Source: JAITVB01 sp031553805 (GTDB lineage Bacteria > Bacteroidota > Bacteroidia > Bacteroidales > Rikenellaceae). From it: a DNA stretch of 64,000 bases. A program made the position numbers and the translations under genes. Location of the stretch: NCBI GenBank assembly GCA_031553805.1, contig JAVBLC010000002.1:186001-250000 (forward strand). The letters run 5' to 3'. Under the pieces are notes generated by a model. The model did no database searches. It had not been told where the DNA came from and saw nothing but the letters and a program-made list of their open reading frames with translations. The first letter of the stretch is position 1. Each line of letters begins with the position of its first letter. Shown in pieces: positions 52,363 through 60,640 of this stretch.

Positions 52363-52833
52363 TCAGGCTAAGGAAAAGGTAAAGGGTAACAGGTCGGCGG
52401 CGCGTTCGACGGCTATCGCCTGCCGGCTGCCGGTAAAGAGGATAGCGATCGGTTCGCTTTGTCGTTTCTCGACGTCGACGAGTGACTGGGCGCAGATACC
52501 GCACGGGGTGACCGGTGCGTCGGTAAACTGGCCGTCGTGCCAAGCAGCGACAGCCAGTTTCAATATCTTCCGCCCGGGATGTTGCGACAAGACAGAGAAG
52601 ATCACCACCCGTTCGGCGCACAGCCCGGCCGGAAAGACTTCGCTTTCCTGGTTGCTGCCGGTGACCACGGTGCCGTCGTCCAACAGCGCCGCCGCCCCGA
52701 CCCGGAAACCGGAGTAGGGGGCCCAGGCCCCCTCGCATGCCGCCTGTGCCCGTTCGGCCAGCCGGCGGTCGGTTTCGGGCAGTTGGTCGATGGCCGACGC
52801 CCGGTAGCGGATCGTTTTTTCGAAATTTTTCAT
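52363..52833 (-). CDS. cdd: Cytidine deaminase
   Basis: 156 residues from the ATG at 52833; the frame continues upstream but overlaps mnmD. It deaminates cytidine and deoxycytidine in pyrimidine salvage. The zinc site is Cys72-Ala-Glu74 (GLCAERVV) with Cys111 and Cys114 (PCGICAQ), and the ribose-binding NQESE precedes. Its start overlaps the mnmD stop by 4 bp and rluA follows 2 bp later, so the three genes are a tight unit. Confidence 0.95.
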   Translation of the reverse strand: MKNFEKTIRYRASAIDQLPETDRRLAERAQAACEGAWAPYSGFRVGAAALLDDGTVVTGSNQESEVFPAGLCAERVVIFSVLSQHPGRKILKLAVAAWHDGQFTDAPVTPCGICAQSLVDVEKRQSEPIAILFTGSRQAIAVERAADLLPFTFSLA

Positions 52834-53495
52834 TGTTCGCGTTTTGTAGCTCTGACCATGTGTCTTTTTCCGAGTGCGCCGGGCAACCGCCCGACCTCCC
52901 ATCCGGCGGCACGCAGGGCTTGTTTTACTTCGCCTTTGGCCGAATAGGTAACCAATATCCCTTCCGGAGCCGTTCGCTCGAAAAGTTTTCGAAAAACGGT
53001 TTCGCTCCACAATTCTGGCTGGGTTTCGGGGGCAAAGGCGTCGAAATAGACGATGTCAAAGGTAGCATCTAATTCGGTCGAAAGCAATGACTCTGCGTGT
53101 TTTTTGAGCGTAAACGCGGGATGAATTTCAACGGGTTCGTTCCATGCCGCTTCGTGCATCGCCAGGAAAGCCGGATAGAGCGGATCGTCGGCCGTGATAT
53201 AGTTGAGTTGCCGGACGATCTCCATCGGCACCGGATCGGTTTCCACGGCGTGGTAGGTGACCCGGCAACCGGTTTTGATCGCCCGTTTGAGTGTCAGCAG
53301 GGCGTTGAGCCCGCTGCCGAAACCCATTTCGAAAATACGCTTTTCGGGGCCGGGTACACGATCGAAGCCCGCCTCGATAAAAACGTGCTGTGCTTCGCCC
53401 ACTGCGCCGCGGGTCGAGTGGTAGGTGTCGCCCAGCGAGGGGTGGCGTAAGGTGTGCGACCCATCGTCCGAGGTTATTATTTCTGGAAATTTCAA
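52830..53495 (-). CDS. mnmD: tRNA mnm5s2U34 methyltransferase domain protein MnmD
   Basis: 221 residues. A stand-alone SAM-dependent methyltransferase matching the N-terminal half of E. coli MnmC: FIEAGFDRV, the SAM loop FEMGFGSGLNALLTL, FDIVYFDAFAPETQPELW and LVTYSAKGEVKQALRAAGWE. It completes the wobble uridine modification mnm5(s2)U34 without the FAD oxidase domain of MnmC. It starts the leftward unit mnmD-cdd-rluA. Confidence 0.92.
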   Translation of the reverse strand: MKFPEIITSDDGSHTLRHPSLGDTYHSTRGAVGEAQHVFIEAGFDRVPGPEKRIFEMGFGSGLNALLTLKRAIKTGCRVTYHAVETDPVPMEIVRQLNYITADDPLYPAFLAMHEAAWNEPVEIHPAFTLKKHAESLLSTELDATFDIVYFDAFAPETQPELWSETVFRKLFERTAPEGILVTYSAKGEVKQALRAAGWEVGRLPGALGKRHMVRATKREQ

Positions 53496-53555
53496 TGTAT
53501 CTTATTTGATTACGTGGATTACGCTGTTTGAGTTTTTCTGATCGTCTGTGCGTTG

Positions 53556-53642
53556 TTACTTTCTTATGTTACCTCCCTTAGGTCGGTGAGTTCGCCCGCT
53601 GCTTCGCAACGATCTCGGTTGGCTGCCACCCAAAGAAAGTAA
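53556..53642 (+). repeat. Unit U copy 5 inside the loop of a GTTACTTTCTT hairpin
   Basis: GTTACTTTCTT (53555-53565) pairs with AAGAAAGTAAC (53633-53643). Between them lies a 52-bp U (53567-53618) beginning TGTTACCTCC and ending GATCTCGG. The smaller hairpin of similar type at 45745-45779 has no insertion. Confidence 0.6.
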
Positions 53643-53691
53643 CCAAAGAAAGGTCACCGCTTTTTCCTTATATGCGGGTTCGCGGGCCGAA

Positions 53692-54183
53692 TGTTACCTC
53701 CCTATGTTACGTCGCTCCGCTCCGTGAGCTCATCCGCCCTACGAGCGACTTCGGTTCGGTCGGTGAGTTTGCCCGCCGCTTTGCGGCGACCTCGGTTGGC
53801 CCGCGTTGGCGTGGCTCCTGTGGCCCAGCTTGGAACGGACGGTCAATAGGCTTCAGGGGGCAAGGGCCTTTATGCCAGGCGTCCGTAGGTTAGCGGGCCA
53901 ACGGCCCGCAAGCGCCTTATAGCCGGAGGTTGGGGCCCCACTTAGGTTTTACAAGCGGCGAATAGGACGGTACTGTAGCGGAGGCGTAGCCGAAGCGGAA
54001 CCGACGAACCCGCAGGGTGAGGAGCTCACCGATCGAAGGGAGGTAATACTGTCCGGCCGCGCAGGAAAACCTTAGTGGGTCAACCGAGGTCGCCGAAGGC
54101 GGGCGAGCTCACCGACCGAACCGAAGTCGCTCGTAGGGCGGATGAGCTCACGGAGCGGAGCGACGTAACATAGGGAGGTAACA
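53692..54183. repeat. Large inverted repeat built from nested U units
   Basis: The left arm (53692-53795) and right arm (54083-54183) are inverted copies of about 100 bp. Each has a complete 50-bp U (53705-53754; 54121-54170) inserted 13 bp into another U, so the outer unit is split. A further minus-strand U lies at 54001-54048. The middle (53796-54000) has GC-rich repeat sequence (GGGCCAACGGCCCGCAAGCG) resembling the start of R2. No protein-like ORF is present. Confidence 0.7.
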
Positions 54184-54216
54184 TCCCGGAGGATAGGCGC
54201 AAAAAAGGATTTTTTG

Positions 54217-54242
54217 CCACTTTTGTATCCCTACAAAAGTGG
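54217..54242 (-). terminator. Hairpin CCACTTTTGTA, probable rlmD terminator
   Basis: CCACTTTTGTA pairs perfectly with TACAAAAGTGG around TCCC. It lies 34 bp after the rlmD stop. On the minus strand the downstream bases are CAAAAAATCC, so no long T-run is present and termination is uncertain. The hairpin type is shared with the ends of R2 copies B and F. Confidence 0.45.
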
Positions 54243-54275
54243 AGCGAGGAACTTATCTATAGCAAGTCAAAAGAA

Positions 54276-55685
54276 CTATCGTTTGATTAAAAGCACCACA
54301 TTCTCAACATGGTGCGTATGCGGAAACATATCGACGGGTTGCACCCGCTCGACCCGGTAGACGTCGTCGAATAGCGCAATGTCGCGCGCCTGCGTGGCCG
54401 GATTACAGCTGACGTAAACGATCCGATCGGGTGCGGCGGCCAGTACCACCCGCGCCACGTCGTCGTGAATCCCCGCCCGCGGCGGATCGAGGATCACCAC
54501 GTCGGGCCGTCCGTTTTCGCTGATGAACCGCTCGTTGAGTACGTCTTTCATATCGCCGGCGTAGAAAACCGTGTTCGTGATGCCGTTCAGCTCGGAATTG
54601 ACCCGCGCGTCTTCGATCGCTTCGGGCACGTACTCGACCCCGACCACTTTCCGGCAGTTGCGGGCGACGAAATGGGCGATGGTGCCCGTACCGGTGTAGA
54701 GGTCATAGACGACCTCGTTGCCTGCCAGCCCGGCAAAATCGCGGGCCACCTTGTAAAGTTCGTAAGACTGTTCGGAATTGGTCTGGTAAAACGATTTGGG
54801 CCCGATCTTGAACCGCAGCCCCTCCATCTCTTCGAAAATATGGTCGCGCCCGGCGTAGCAAACGGTTTTCTGGTCGCCGATCGTGTCGTTGAATTTTTCG
54901 TTGATGACATAGATCAGCGAGGTGATTTCCGGAAATTTTTCCACCAGGTGGTCGAGCAGCGCCACCCGTTTTTCCTCGTCCTCGCGGGCAAAGACGACCA
55001 CCACCATTACCTCGCCGGTCGAAGCAGTGCGGATGATGATGTTGCGCATAAGACCGGTATGGGCGCGGGCGTCATAATATTCATACGATCCAGCCTGACA
55101 AAAGGCGTCGATCGCCAACCGGACGGCGTTCGACGGATCGGGCTGCAACCAACACTTTTTAATGTCTAAAATCTTGTCGAACATCCCGGGAATGTGGAAT
55201 CCGAGTGCGTTCGGATTTTCGATCTTCGCCCCGGCGTCGATCTCCTCGCGGGTCATCCACCGCTTATTCGAAAAGGTGTATTCGAGTTTGTTGCGGTAGT
55301 AGGTCGTTTTGGCCGACCCCAAAATAGGTAGTATTTCGGGTAACTCGACCTTGCCGATGCGCGTAAGCTGGTCTTCGACCTGCTGCTGCTTGAACGCCAG
55401 TTGTTGGGGGTAGGGGAGGTGCTGCCACTTGCAGCCGCCGCACACGCCGAAATGTTCGCAAAACGGTTCGGTCCGCAACGGTGACTTTTTGACGTAGCTG
55501 GTCACGAAACCCTCCATAAACCGGCGGCGCTTGTTGGTCACCTGCACGTCGACCACGTCGCCTGGCACGGCCATCGGCACGAAGACCACCTGTTCGTTCC
55601 ACCGCCCGATGGCTTTCCCCTCGGCGGCGATGTCTACGATTTCCATACCCTCGATCCGGGGCAGTTTTTCTCTTTTGCGGGCCAC
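54276..55685 (-). CDS. rlmD: 23S rRNA (uracil-C5)-methyltransferase, RlmD/RumA family
   Basis: 469 residues. N-terminal TRAM domain (about 10-65); 4Fe-4S cysteines in CEHFGVCGGCKWQHLPY and a later Cys (KKCWLQP); then a SAM-dependent domain with YDLYTGTGTIAHF, VVILDPPRAGIHDD and the catalytic cysteine in YVSCNPATQARD. It methylates C5 of a uridine in 23S rRNA. Bacteroidota carry several paralogues, so position 1939 is not certain. Its promoter is the left half of a symmetric divergent promoter region. Confidence 0.93.
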   Translation of the reverse strand: MARKREKLPRIEGMEIVDIAAEGKAIGRWNEQVVFVPMAVPGDVVDVQVTNKRRRFMEGFVTSYVKKSPLRTEPFCEHFGVCGGCKWQHLPYPQQLAFKQQQVEDQLTRIGKVELPEILPILGSAKTTYYRNKLEYTFSNKRWMTREEIDAGAKIENPNALGFHIPGMFDKILDIKKCWLQPDPSNAVRLAIDAFCQAGSYEYYDARAHTGLMRNIIIRTASTGEVMVVVVFAREDEEKRVALLDHLVEKFPEITSLIYVINEKFNDTIGDQKTVCYAGRDHIFEEMEGLRFKIGPKSFYQTNSEQSYELYKVARDFAGLAGNEVVYDLYTGTGTIAHFVARNCRKVVGVEYVPEAIEDARVNSELNGITNTVFYAGDMKDVLNERFISENGRPDVVILDPPRAGIHDDVARVVLAAAPDRIVYVSCNPATQARDIALFDDVYRVERVQPVDMFPHTHHVENVVLLIKR

Positions 55686-55701
55686 AATCCTTACGTTTTG
55701 A

Positions 55702-55740
55702 TTTCCGACAAAGGTAGTAATTGTTTACCTTTGTCGGAAA
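55702..55740. promoter_or_regulatory. Symmetric divergent promoters of rlmD and the MBL hydrolase
   Basis: TTTCCGACAAAGGTA (55702-55716) and its exact inverse TACCTTTGTCGGAAA (55726-55740) flank a 9-bp centre. Each arm contains a -7 box: TACCTTTG on the minus strand (55716-55709) for rlmD and on the plus strand (55726-55733) for the MBL gene. Confidence 0.75.
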
Positions 55741-55749
55741 TTAGACGCT

Positions 55750-56415
55750 ATGATGAATCTGGCAGCCCTGGTATTCAATCCGTTCCAGGAGAATACATAC
55801 GTCCTTTGGGACGATACGAACGAGTGTGCGATCGTCGACGCCGGCAACGGCAACCCGCGCGAAGACGCCGTTTTAGACAAATTTATCCGCGATCGGGGAC
55901 TGAAACCCGTGCTGGCGGTCAATACCCACGGCCACATCGACCACATCCTGGGCGTGGGCCACGTAAAGGAAACTTACGGTGTGCCGTTCGCCCTGCACGG
56001 TTCCGACGCTTTCCTGCTCGACACGGCGGCCGACCACGCACGCCTTTACGGGATGGAGATCGCCGCGGTACCCGAGATCGACGTCGACCTGTCGTGCGGA
56101 ACCAGCGTCCGCTTCGGCAACACCACCCTTGAAGTGATCCACACCCCGGGTCACTCGCCGGGCTGCGTGTGCCTGTTCGATCCCGAAAACAAAATCCTGC
56201 TCACGGGCGACACGCTGTTCAAGGAAAGCATTGGCCGTACCGACCTCCCGGGAGGCGACTACCGTCAGATTATGAACAGCCTGTTCCAAAAGATCATTCC
56301 GCTGGGCGGCGACGTGCAGGTCTATCCCGGCCACGGCCCGTCGACCTCGATCGGCCACGAGGTACAAAATAACCCCTTCATCGTCGAGGTCGTCGACGGC
56401 GAAGTCAATCCCTAA
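55750..56415 (+). CDS. MBL-fold metallo-hydrolase (glyoxalase II-like)
   Basis: 221 residues. The metal motif THGHIDH is at the end of the fourth strand (NTHGHIDHILGVGHV), followed by HTPGHSPGC, LTGDTLFKESIGRTDLPGGD and the final YPGHGPSTSIG, i.e. the complete HxHxDH...H...D...H set. This resembles the small thioester or glyoxalase-II-type hydrolases. The substrate is unknown. ATG codons at 55750 and 55753 are both possible. trmD follows after 4 bp. Confidence 0.92.
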   Translation: MMNLAALVFNPFQENTYVLWDDTNECAIVDAGNGNPREDAVLDKFIRDRGLKPVLAVNTHGHIDHILGVGHVKETYGVPFALHGSDAFLLDTAADHARLYGMEIAAVPEIDVDLSCGTSVRFGNTTLEVIHTPGHSPGCVCLFDPENKILLTGDTLFKESIGRTDLPGGDYRQIMNSLFQKIIPLGGDVQVYPGHGPSTSIGHEVQNNPFIVEVVDGEVNP

Positions 56416-56419
56416 AGCC

Positions 56420-57097
56420 ATGCGCATCGACATCCTCACCGTCGTCCCCGAACTACTGGCCAGCCCCCTGAACGAGTCGATCCTCAAACGGGCGCAGGCC
56501 AAGGGCCTCGTCGAGATCGTGGTACACAACATTCGCGACCACACCACCGACAAGCATCGCCAGGTCGACGATTACCCTTTTGGCGGCGAAGCGGGCATGG
56601 TGATGAAGATCGAACCGATTTTCCGAATTATCACAGGCCTCCAAGCTGAACGCATGTACGACGAAGTGATCTATACCTCGCCGGACGGGCAGACATACAA
56701 CCAGCAGGAGGCCAACCGCCTCTCGACCCTCACGAACATCATCATCCTGTGCGGCCACTATAAAGGGGTCGACTACCGCATCCGCGAACATCTGATCACC
56801 AGGGAGATATCGATCGGCGACTATGTGTTGACCGGTGGCGAACTGGCCGCGGCGATCATCACCGACAGCGTGGTGCGGATCATTCCCGGGGCCATCGGCG
56901 ACGAGTCGTCGGCCCTGACCGACAGTTTTCAGGACAACCTCCTCGCGCCGCCCGTCTACACCCGCCCGGCCGAGTTCAACGGCTGGGGGGTGCCCGATGT
57001 GCTGCTCTCGGGTAATTTCGCCGAAATCACCAAATGGCAAGAGGAACAGGCCTACGAACGCACCCAACGCCTGCGTCCCGATTTGCTCGAAAAATAA
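56420..57097 (+). CDS. trmD: tRNA (guanine-N1)-methyltransferase TrmD
   Basis: 225 residues, a SPOUT-class knotted enzyme that makes m1G37 and prevents frameshifting. Motifs: MRIDILTVVPELLASPLNES, DYPFGGEAGMVMK, LCGHYKGVDYRI, SIGDYVLTGGELAA, PVYTRPAEFNGW and LLSGNFAEITKW. It is 4 bp after the MBL gene and probably co-transcribed with it. Unlike many bacteria it is not next to rplS or rimM. Confidence 0.97.
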   Translation: MRIDILTVVPELLASPLNESILKRAQAKGLVEIVVHNIRDHTTDKHRQVDDYPFGGEAGMVMKIEPIFRIITGLQAERMYDEVIYTSPDGQTYNQQEANRLSTLTNIIILCGHYKGVDYRIREHLITREISIGDYVLTGGELAAAIITDSVVRIIPGAIGDESSALTDSFQDNLLAPPVYTRPAEFNGWGVPDVLLSGNFAEITKWQEEQAYERTQRLRPDLLEK

Positions 57098-57157
57098 CAT
57101 CCCGCACCTGCGAAGAAAAAATCTGTGCGTCGTGCCCGGAATGACGCGCCGGTTTAT

Positions 57158-57165
57158 TATCTTTG
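57158..57165 (+). promoter_or_regulatory. Promoter -7 box of lysS
   Basis: TATCTTTG, 20 bp before the ATG at 57186. Confidence 0.6.
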
Positions 57166-57185
57166 CCCGATAATTTTCTTCCGAT

Positions 57186-58919
57186 ATGAACCCTATCGAA
57201 CATTCCGAACTTTCTGAACAGGAACAGATTCGCCGCCAGTCGCTGGCCGAACTGCGCCGCCTGGGCATCGACCCTTATCCCGCGGCCCGCTTCGAAGTGA
57301 CCGCCACCGCGGGCGAAATCGCCGCTGATTTTGACCCCGAAAAAGGCAATTTCCAGGAAGTGACCCTCGCCGGCCGGATGATGAGCCGCCGCATTATGGG
57401 CAGCGCCTCGTTCTTCGAGCTGCAGGACCACACGGGCCGCATCCAGGTCTATGTGAAGCGCGACGAACTGTGTCCGGGCGAGGATACGACCTTCTACAAT
57501 ACCGTCTTCAAGAAGCTACTCGATATTGGTGATTTTGTAGGCATCAAGGGTTTTGCGTTCATCACCCAGATGGGCGAACTCTCGATCCACTGCAAGGAGT
57601 TCACCCTGCTGAGCAAATCGCTGCGCCCGCTGCCGATCGTCAAGGAGAAGGACGGGCAGGTGTTTGACGCCTTTGTCGATCCCGAGCAGCGCTACCGGAT
57701 GCGCTACGTCGACCTGGTGGTCAATCCCCAGGTGCGGGACACCTTTGTGAAACGCAGCAAGATCGTCGCCACGATGCGCGAATTTTTTAATAGCAAGGGC
57801 TATCTGGAGGTTGAAACGCCGATCCTGCAACCGATCCCGGGCGGGGCGGCGGCACGGCCGTTCATCACCCACCACAACGCGCTCGATATTCCGCTTTACC
57901 TGCGCATCGCCAACGAACTTTACCTCAAAAAGCTGATCGTGGGCGGCTTCGACGGCGTCTACGAATTTGCCAAAGATTTCCGGAACGAGGGGATGGATAG
58001 GACCCACAACCCCGAGTTTACGGTAATGGAGATCTACGTCGCCTACAAGGACTACTTCTGGATGATGGATTTCACGGAAGAGATGCTCGAACGCGTGGCC
58101 CTGGCCCTGCACGGCACGACCAAGGTGACCATCGGCGAGCGTGAGATCGACTTCAAACGTCCTTTCCGCCGCCTGTCGATGACTGACGCCATTCGCGAAA
58201 AAACGGGCTTCGACATCACGGGCAAAAGCGAAAAAGAACTGGACGAGGCGTGCAAAAAACTCAACGTCGAGATTGACCCGACGATGGGCACCGGCAAACT
58301 GATTGACGCCATCTTCGGCCAATATTGCGAGGACGAACTGGTGCAGCCGACTTTCATCATCGACTACCCGATCGAGATGTCGCCCCTGTGCAAGCGCCAC
58401 CGCACGAACCCCGAACTGACCGAACGTTTCGAACTGTTCGTCAACGGGAAAGAGTTGTGTAACGCTTATTCGGAACTGAACGACCCGATCGACCAGCTGG
58501 ACCGTTTCCAGGAACAGTTGCGCCTTTCCGAAAAGGGCGACGACGAGGCGATGTTCATCGACATGGACTTCGTGCGTGCGCTCGAATACGGGATGCCCAC
58601 CTGTTCGGGGATGGGGTTGGGGATCGACCGCCTGACGATGTTTATGACCAACCAGTCGTCGATCCAGGACGTGTTGTTCTTCCCCCAGATGCGCCCCGAG
58701 AAGAAGGCGACCAAAGATCCGATCGAGGCCTACGTTGCCCTCGGCATCCCTGCTGAATGGGCCGAAGTACTCCAGAAAATGGGCTACGTCACCCTCGAAT
58801 CGCTCACCAAACTCGCACCGGGCAAGTTGTTCAATGACTTGTGCGGGTTCAACAAGAAGAACAAACTCGGCCTCACGGCGCCCAAGCCTGAACAGGTAGC
58901 AGAGTGGATAAATCAATAA
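57186..58919 (+). CDS. lysS: Lysyl-tRNA synthetase, class II
   Basis: 577 residues. N-terminal OB-fold anticodon-binding domain (about 60-170, FFELQDHTGRIQVYV), class-II motif 1 near VETPILQPIPGGAAARPF, motif 2 FRNEGMDRTHNPEFTVMEIY, and motif 3 GMGLGIDRLTMF. A C-terminal extension of about 70 residues after FFPQMRPEKK (helix-hairpin-helix-like, LQKMGYVTLESLTKL) is usual in Bacteroidota. It charges tRNA-Lys, one gene of which is at 5763. Confidence 0.97.
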   Translation: MNPIEHSELSEQEQIRRQSLAELRRLGIDPYPAARFEVTATAGEIAADFDPEKGNFQEVTLAGRMMSRRIMGSASFFELQDHTGRIQVYVKRDELCPGEDTTFYNTVFKKLLDIGDFVGIKGFAFITQMGELSIHCKEFTLLSKSLRPLPIVKEKDGQVFDAFVDPEQRYRMRYVDLVVNPQVRDTFVKRSKIVATMREFFNSKGYLEVETPILQPIPGGAAARPFITHHNALDIPLYLRIANELYLKKLIVGGFDGVYEFAKDFRNEGMDRTHNPEFTVMEIYVAYKDYFWMMDFTEEMLERVALALHGTTKVTIGEREIDFKRPFRRLSMTDAIREKTGFDITGKSEKELDEACKKLNVEIDPTMGTGKLIDAIFGQYCEDELVQPTFIIDYPIEMSPLCKRHRTNPELTERFELFVNGKELCNAYSELNDPIDQLDRFQEQLRLSEKGDDEAMFIDMDFVRALEYGMPTCSGMGLGIDRLTMFMTNQSSIQDVLFFPQMRPEKKATKDPIEAYVALGIPAEWAEVLQKMGYVTLESLTKLAPGKLFNDLCGFNKKNKLGLTAPKPEQVAEWINQ

Positions 58920-58931
58920 TTTGAGAAATTT

Positions 58932-59618
58932 ATGAGAACGTTAAAAATCATCTCGCTGTTTTTCCTTCTCGTCGGATTGATGGGAAAAGGTTATGCTCAA
59001 CAGGCCGGAGAATTGAATCAATACCGTAAACTTGCCTGGAGCAATGTGGATCAGGCCAATTACAACGAAGCCATCCGGTATGCCGATCTGGCCTTGGCAT
59101 TGATCGAGGACGATATGAGCGCGGAATATGTGGAGATGACATACGTAAAGGCCAAATCGATCTTTAAAAAGATAAATTGGCCCAATAGACGGAAATATAA
59201 CGGAGAGTATAACTCAGAGTTCCGGCAGATCATCAATTTGCTTGTTGTCTGTGACGGCTCCCGGTATATAAAATATTACAGTCAGGATCCGCGCTATAAA
59301 GATGCTTTTTTTATGTATGGTTATGCACATTACATGATTGGCGGACTATCGATGAATTTCCGGAGAGCATCGAATTGTTTTGAACTATATAATCAAGCCG
59401 TGCCTACCGACCCGTATGGCTACTTCAATCGGGGATTGTCGGAAATGAGCAATGTTCGTCAGAACATTTTGGAGGGTTCCAATGCAAATCCGGAAGGGTA
59501 TAAGTGGCAGTATGGTAAAGCCTTGGAATGTTTCAAAAAGGCGAGGGAATTGGGATTGAGTGCCGAAGATGACAAAGAAGCCCTGGACCTGATGGAAGAG
59601 TGTAGCAGAAACATGTAA
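58932..59618 (+). CDS. Exported TPR-like protein of unknown function
   Basis: 228 residues with a signal peptide (MRTLKIISLFFLLVGLMGKG, then YAQQ). Two TPR-like helical pairs: NQYRKLAWSNVDQANYNEAI near the start, and GKALECFKKARELGLSAEDD near the end, with an aromatic-rich middle. The DNA is richer in A/T than lysS and tpiA on each side. It lies 12 bp after lysS and 22 bp before tpiA, so it is probably transcribed with them. Confidence 0.75.
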   Translation: MRTLKIISLFFLLVGLMGKGYAQQAGELNQYRKLAWSNVDQANYNEAIRYADLALALIEDDMSAEYVEMTYVKAKSIFKKINWPNRRKYNGEYNSEFRQIINLLVVCDGSRYIKYYSQDPRYKDAFFMYGYAHYMIGGLSMNFRRASNCFELYNQAVPTDPYGYFNRGLSEMSNVRQNILEGSNANPEGYKWQYGKALECFKKARELGLSAEDDKEALDLMEECSRNM

Positions 59619-59640
59619 TAATTTAGCATAAACGAAAAGA

Positions 59641-60399
59641 ATGAGAGCAAAGATTGTCGCCGGTAACTGGAAGATGAACACCACCCCGGCTGAAGGTGTC
59701 GCCCTGCTGAAAGGGGTGGCTGCATTGAAAAACGAAGTGTGTGACTGCGTGACCCTGATCGTGGCGCCGCCGTTCACTCACCTGAGCCAGGTGGTGGAAA
59801 CGGCCAAGGGTACCGGCATCCACGTGTCGTCGCAGAATTGCGCCGCCGAAGCCAAAGGGGCTTATACAGGCGAAGTATCGGCCGCGATGATCGCCTCGAT
59901 GGGCGTCGAATACACCATCCTGGGCCACTCGGAACGCCGCGAATACTACGGCGAAACGTCGCAGACGCTCAACAAGAAGATGGAGCAGGCCTATGCCAAC
60001 AACCTGATCCCGATCTACTGCGTGGGCGAAAAGCTTGACGAACGCGAAGCGGGCCGCCACTTTGACGTGGTGAAAGCGCAGATCGAGGAAGTGGTTTTCA
60101 ACCTCACCGCCGAACAATACGAGAAACTGGTGATCGCTTACGAACCGGTTTGGGCGATCGGCACCGGCAAAACGGCTACAGCCGACCAGGCACAAGAGAT
60201 CCACGCTTACATCCGCAAGGTGTTGGCGTCGAAATTCGGTGCTGCGGCTGAAAAGACCCCGATCCTGTACGGCGGCAGCTGCAAGCCGTCGAATGCGGCC
60301 GAGATTTTCTCGAAGGCTGACGTGGACGGCGGTTTGATTGGCGGGGCAGCGCTCGTTGCCGAAGACTTTATCGGCATAGCAAAGGGTTTCTCCAAATAA
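59641..60399 (+). CDS. tpiA: Triosephosphate isomerase
   Basis: 252 residues, one TIM barrel. Catalytic residues Lys11 (GNWKMN), His96 (LGHSERREYYGE) and Glu168 (AYEPVWAIGTG). The phosphate-binding GGSCKPSNAAEI and GGLIGGAAL close the barrel. It interconverts DHAP and glyceraldehyde-3-phosphate in glycolysis. The reversed R1 copy D begins 3 bp after its stop, and the H3 hairpin there could act as its terminator. Confidence 0.97.
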   Translation: MRAKIVAGNWKMNTTPAEGVALLKGVAALKNEVCDCVTLIVAPPFTHLSQVVETAKGTGIHVSSQNCAAEAKGAYTGEVSAAMIASMGVEYTILGHSERREYYGETSQTLNKKMEQAYANNLIPIYCVGEKLDEREAGRHFDVVKAQIEEVVFNLTAEQYEKLVIAYEPVWAIGTGKTATADQAQEIHAYIRKVLASKFGAAAEKTPILYGGSCKPSNAAEIFSKADVDGGLIGGAALVAEDFIGIAKGFSK

Positions 60400-60402
60400 G
60401 CC

Positions 60403-60565
60403 AAGAAAAGCGGAGCTTTTCAGAAAATTTTTGGTGCCGCTTTTTATAAAAAGCGGCAGTTCCCTCAAAGGAAAATGCGCGAGGGGCACGCTCCCCAGTG
60501 ATTTTTATGCCCGAGCTGGTTCAGAAACCGGATACTTCCGATGCATAAAAATCTCTTGCGCGCAG
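60403..60565 (-). repeat. Intergenic repeat R1, copy D (reversed)
   Basis: Read on the minus strand it has H1 AGAGATTTTTATGC/GCATAAAAATCAC with inner GGTTTCTGAACC, then GGGGAGCGTGCCCCTCGCGC, H2 CCGCTTTTTATAAAAAGCGG, and H3 GAAAAGC-TCC-GCTTTTC (60421-60405). Its 3' end abuts tpiA. The rest of the gap (60566-60640) has only a GGGCGGGC-GAAA-GCCCGTCC hairpin (60582-60603). Confidence 0.8.
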
Positions 60566-60640
60566 GCCAATCCTAAATAAAGGGGCGGGCGAAAGCCCGT
60601 CCCTATAAATCCCTCAAACCCCATCACAAATCCCGCCAAG

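Noticed and set aside
53496..54275. CRISPR array
   Set aside because: The repeats are of unequal spacing, mixed orientation and nested, with no regular unique spacers and no cas genes in the window.
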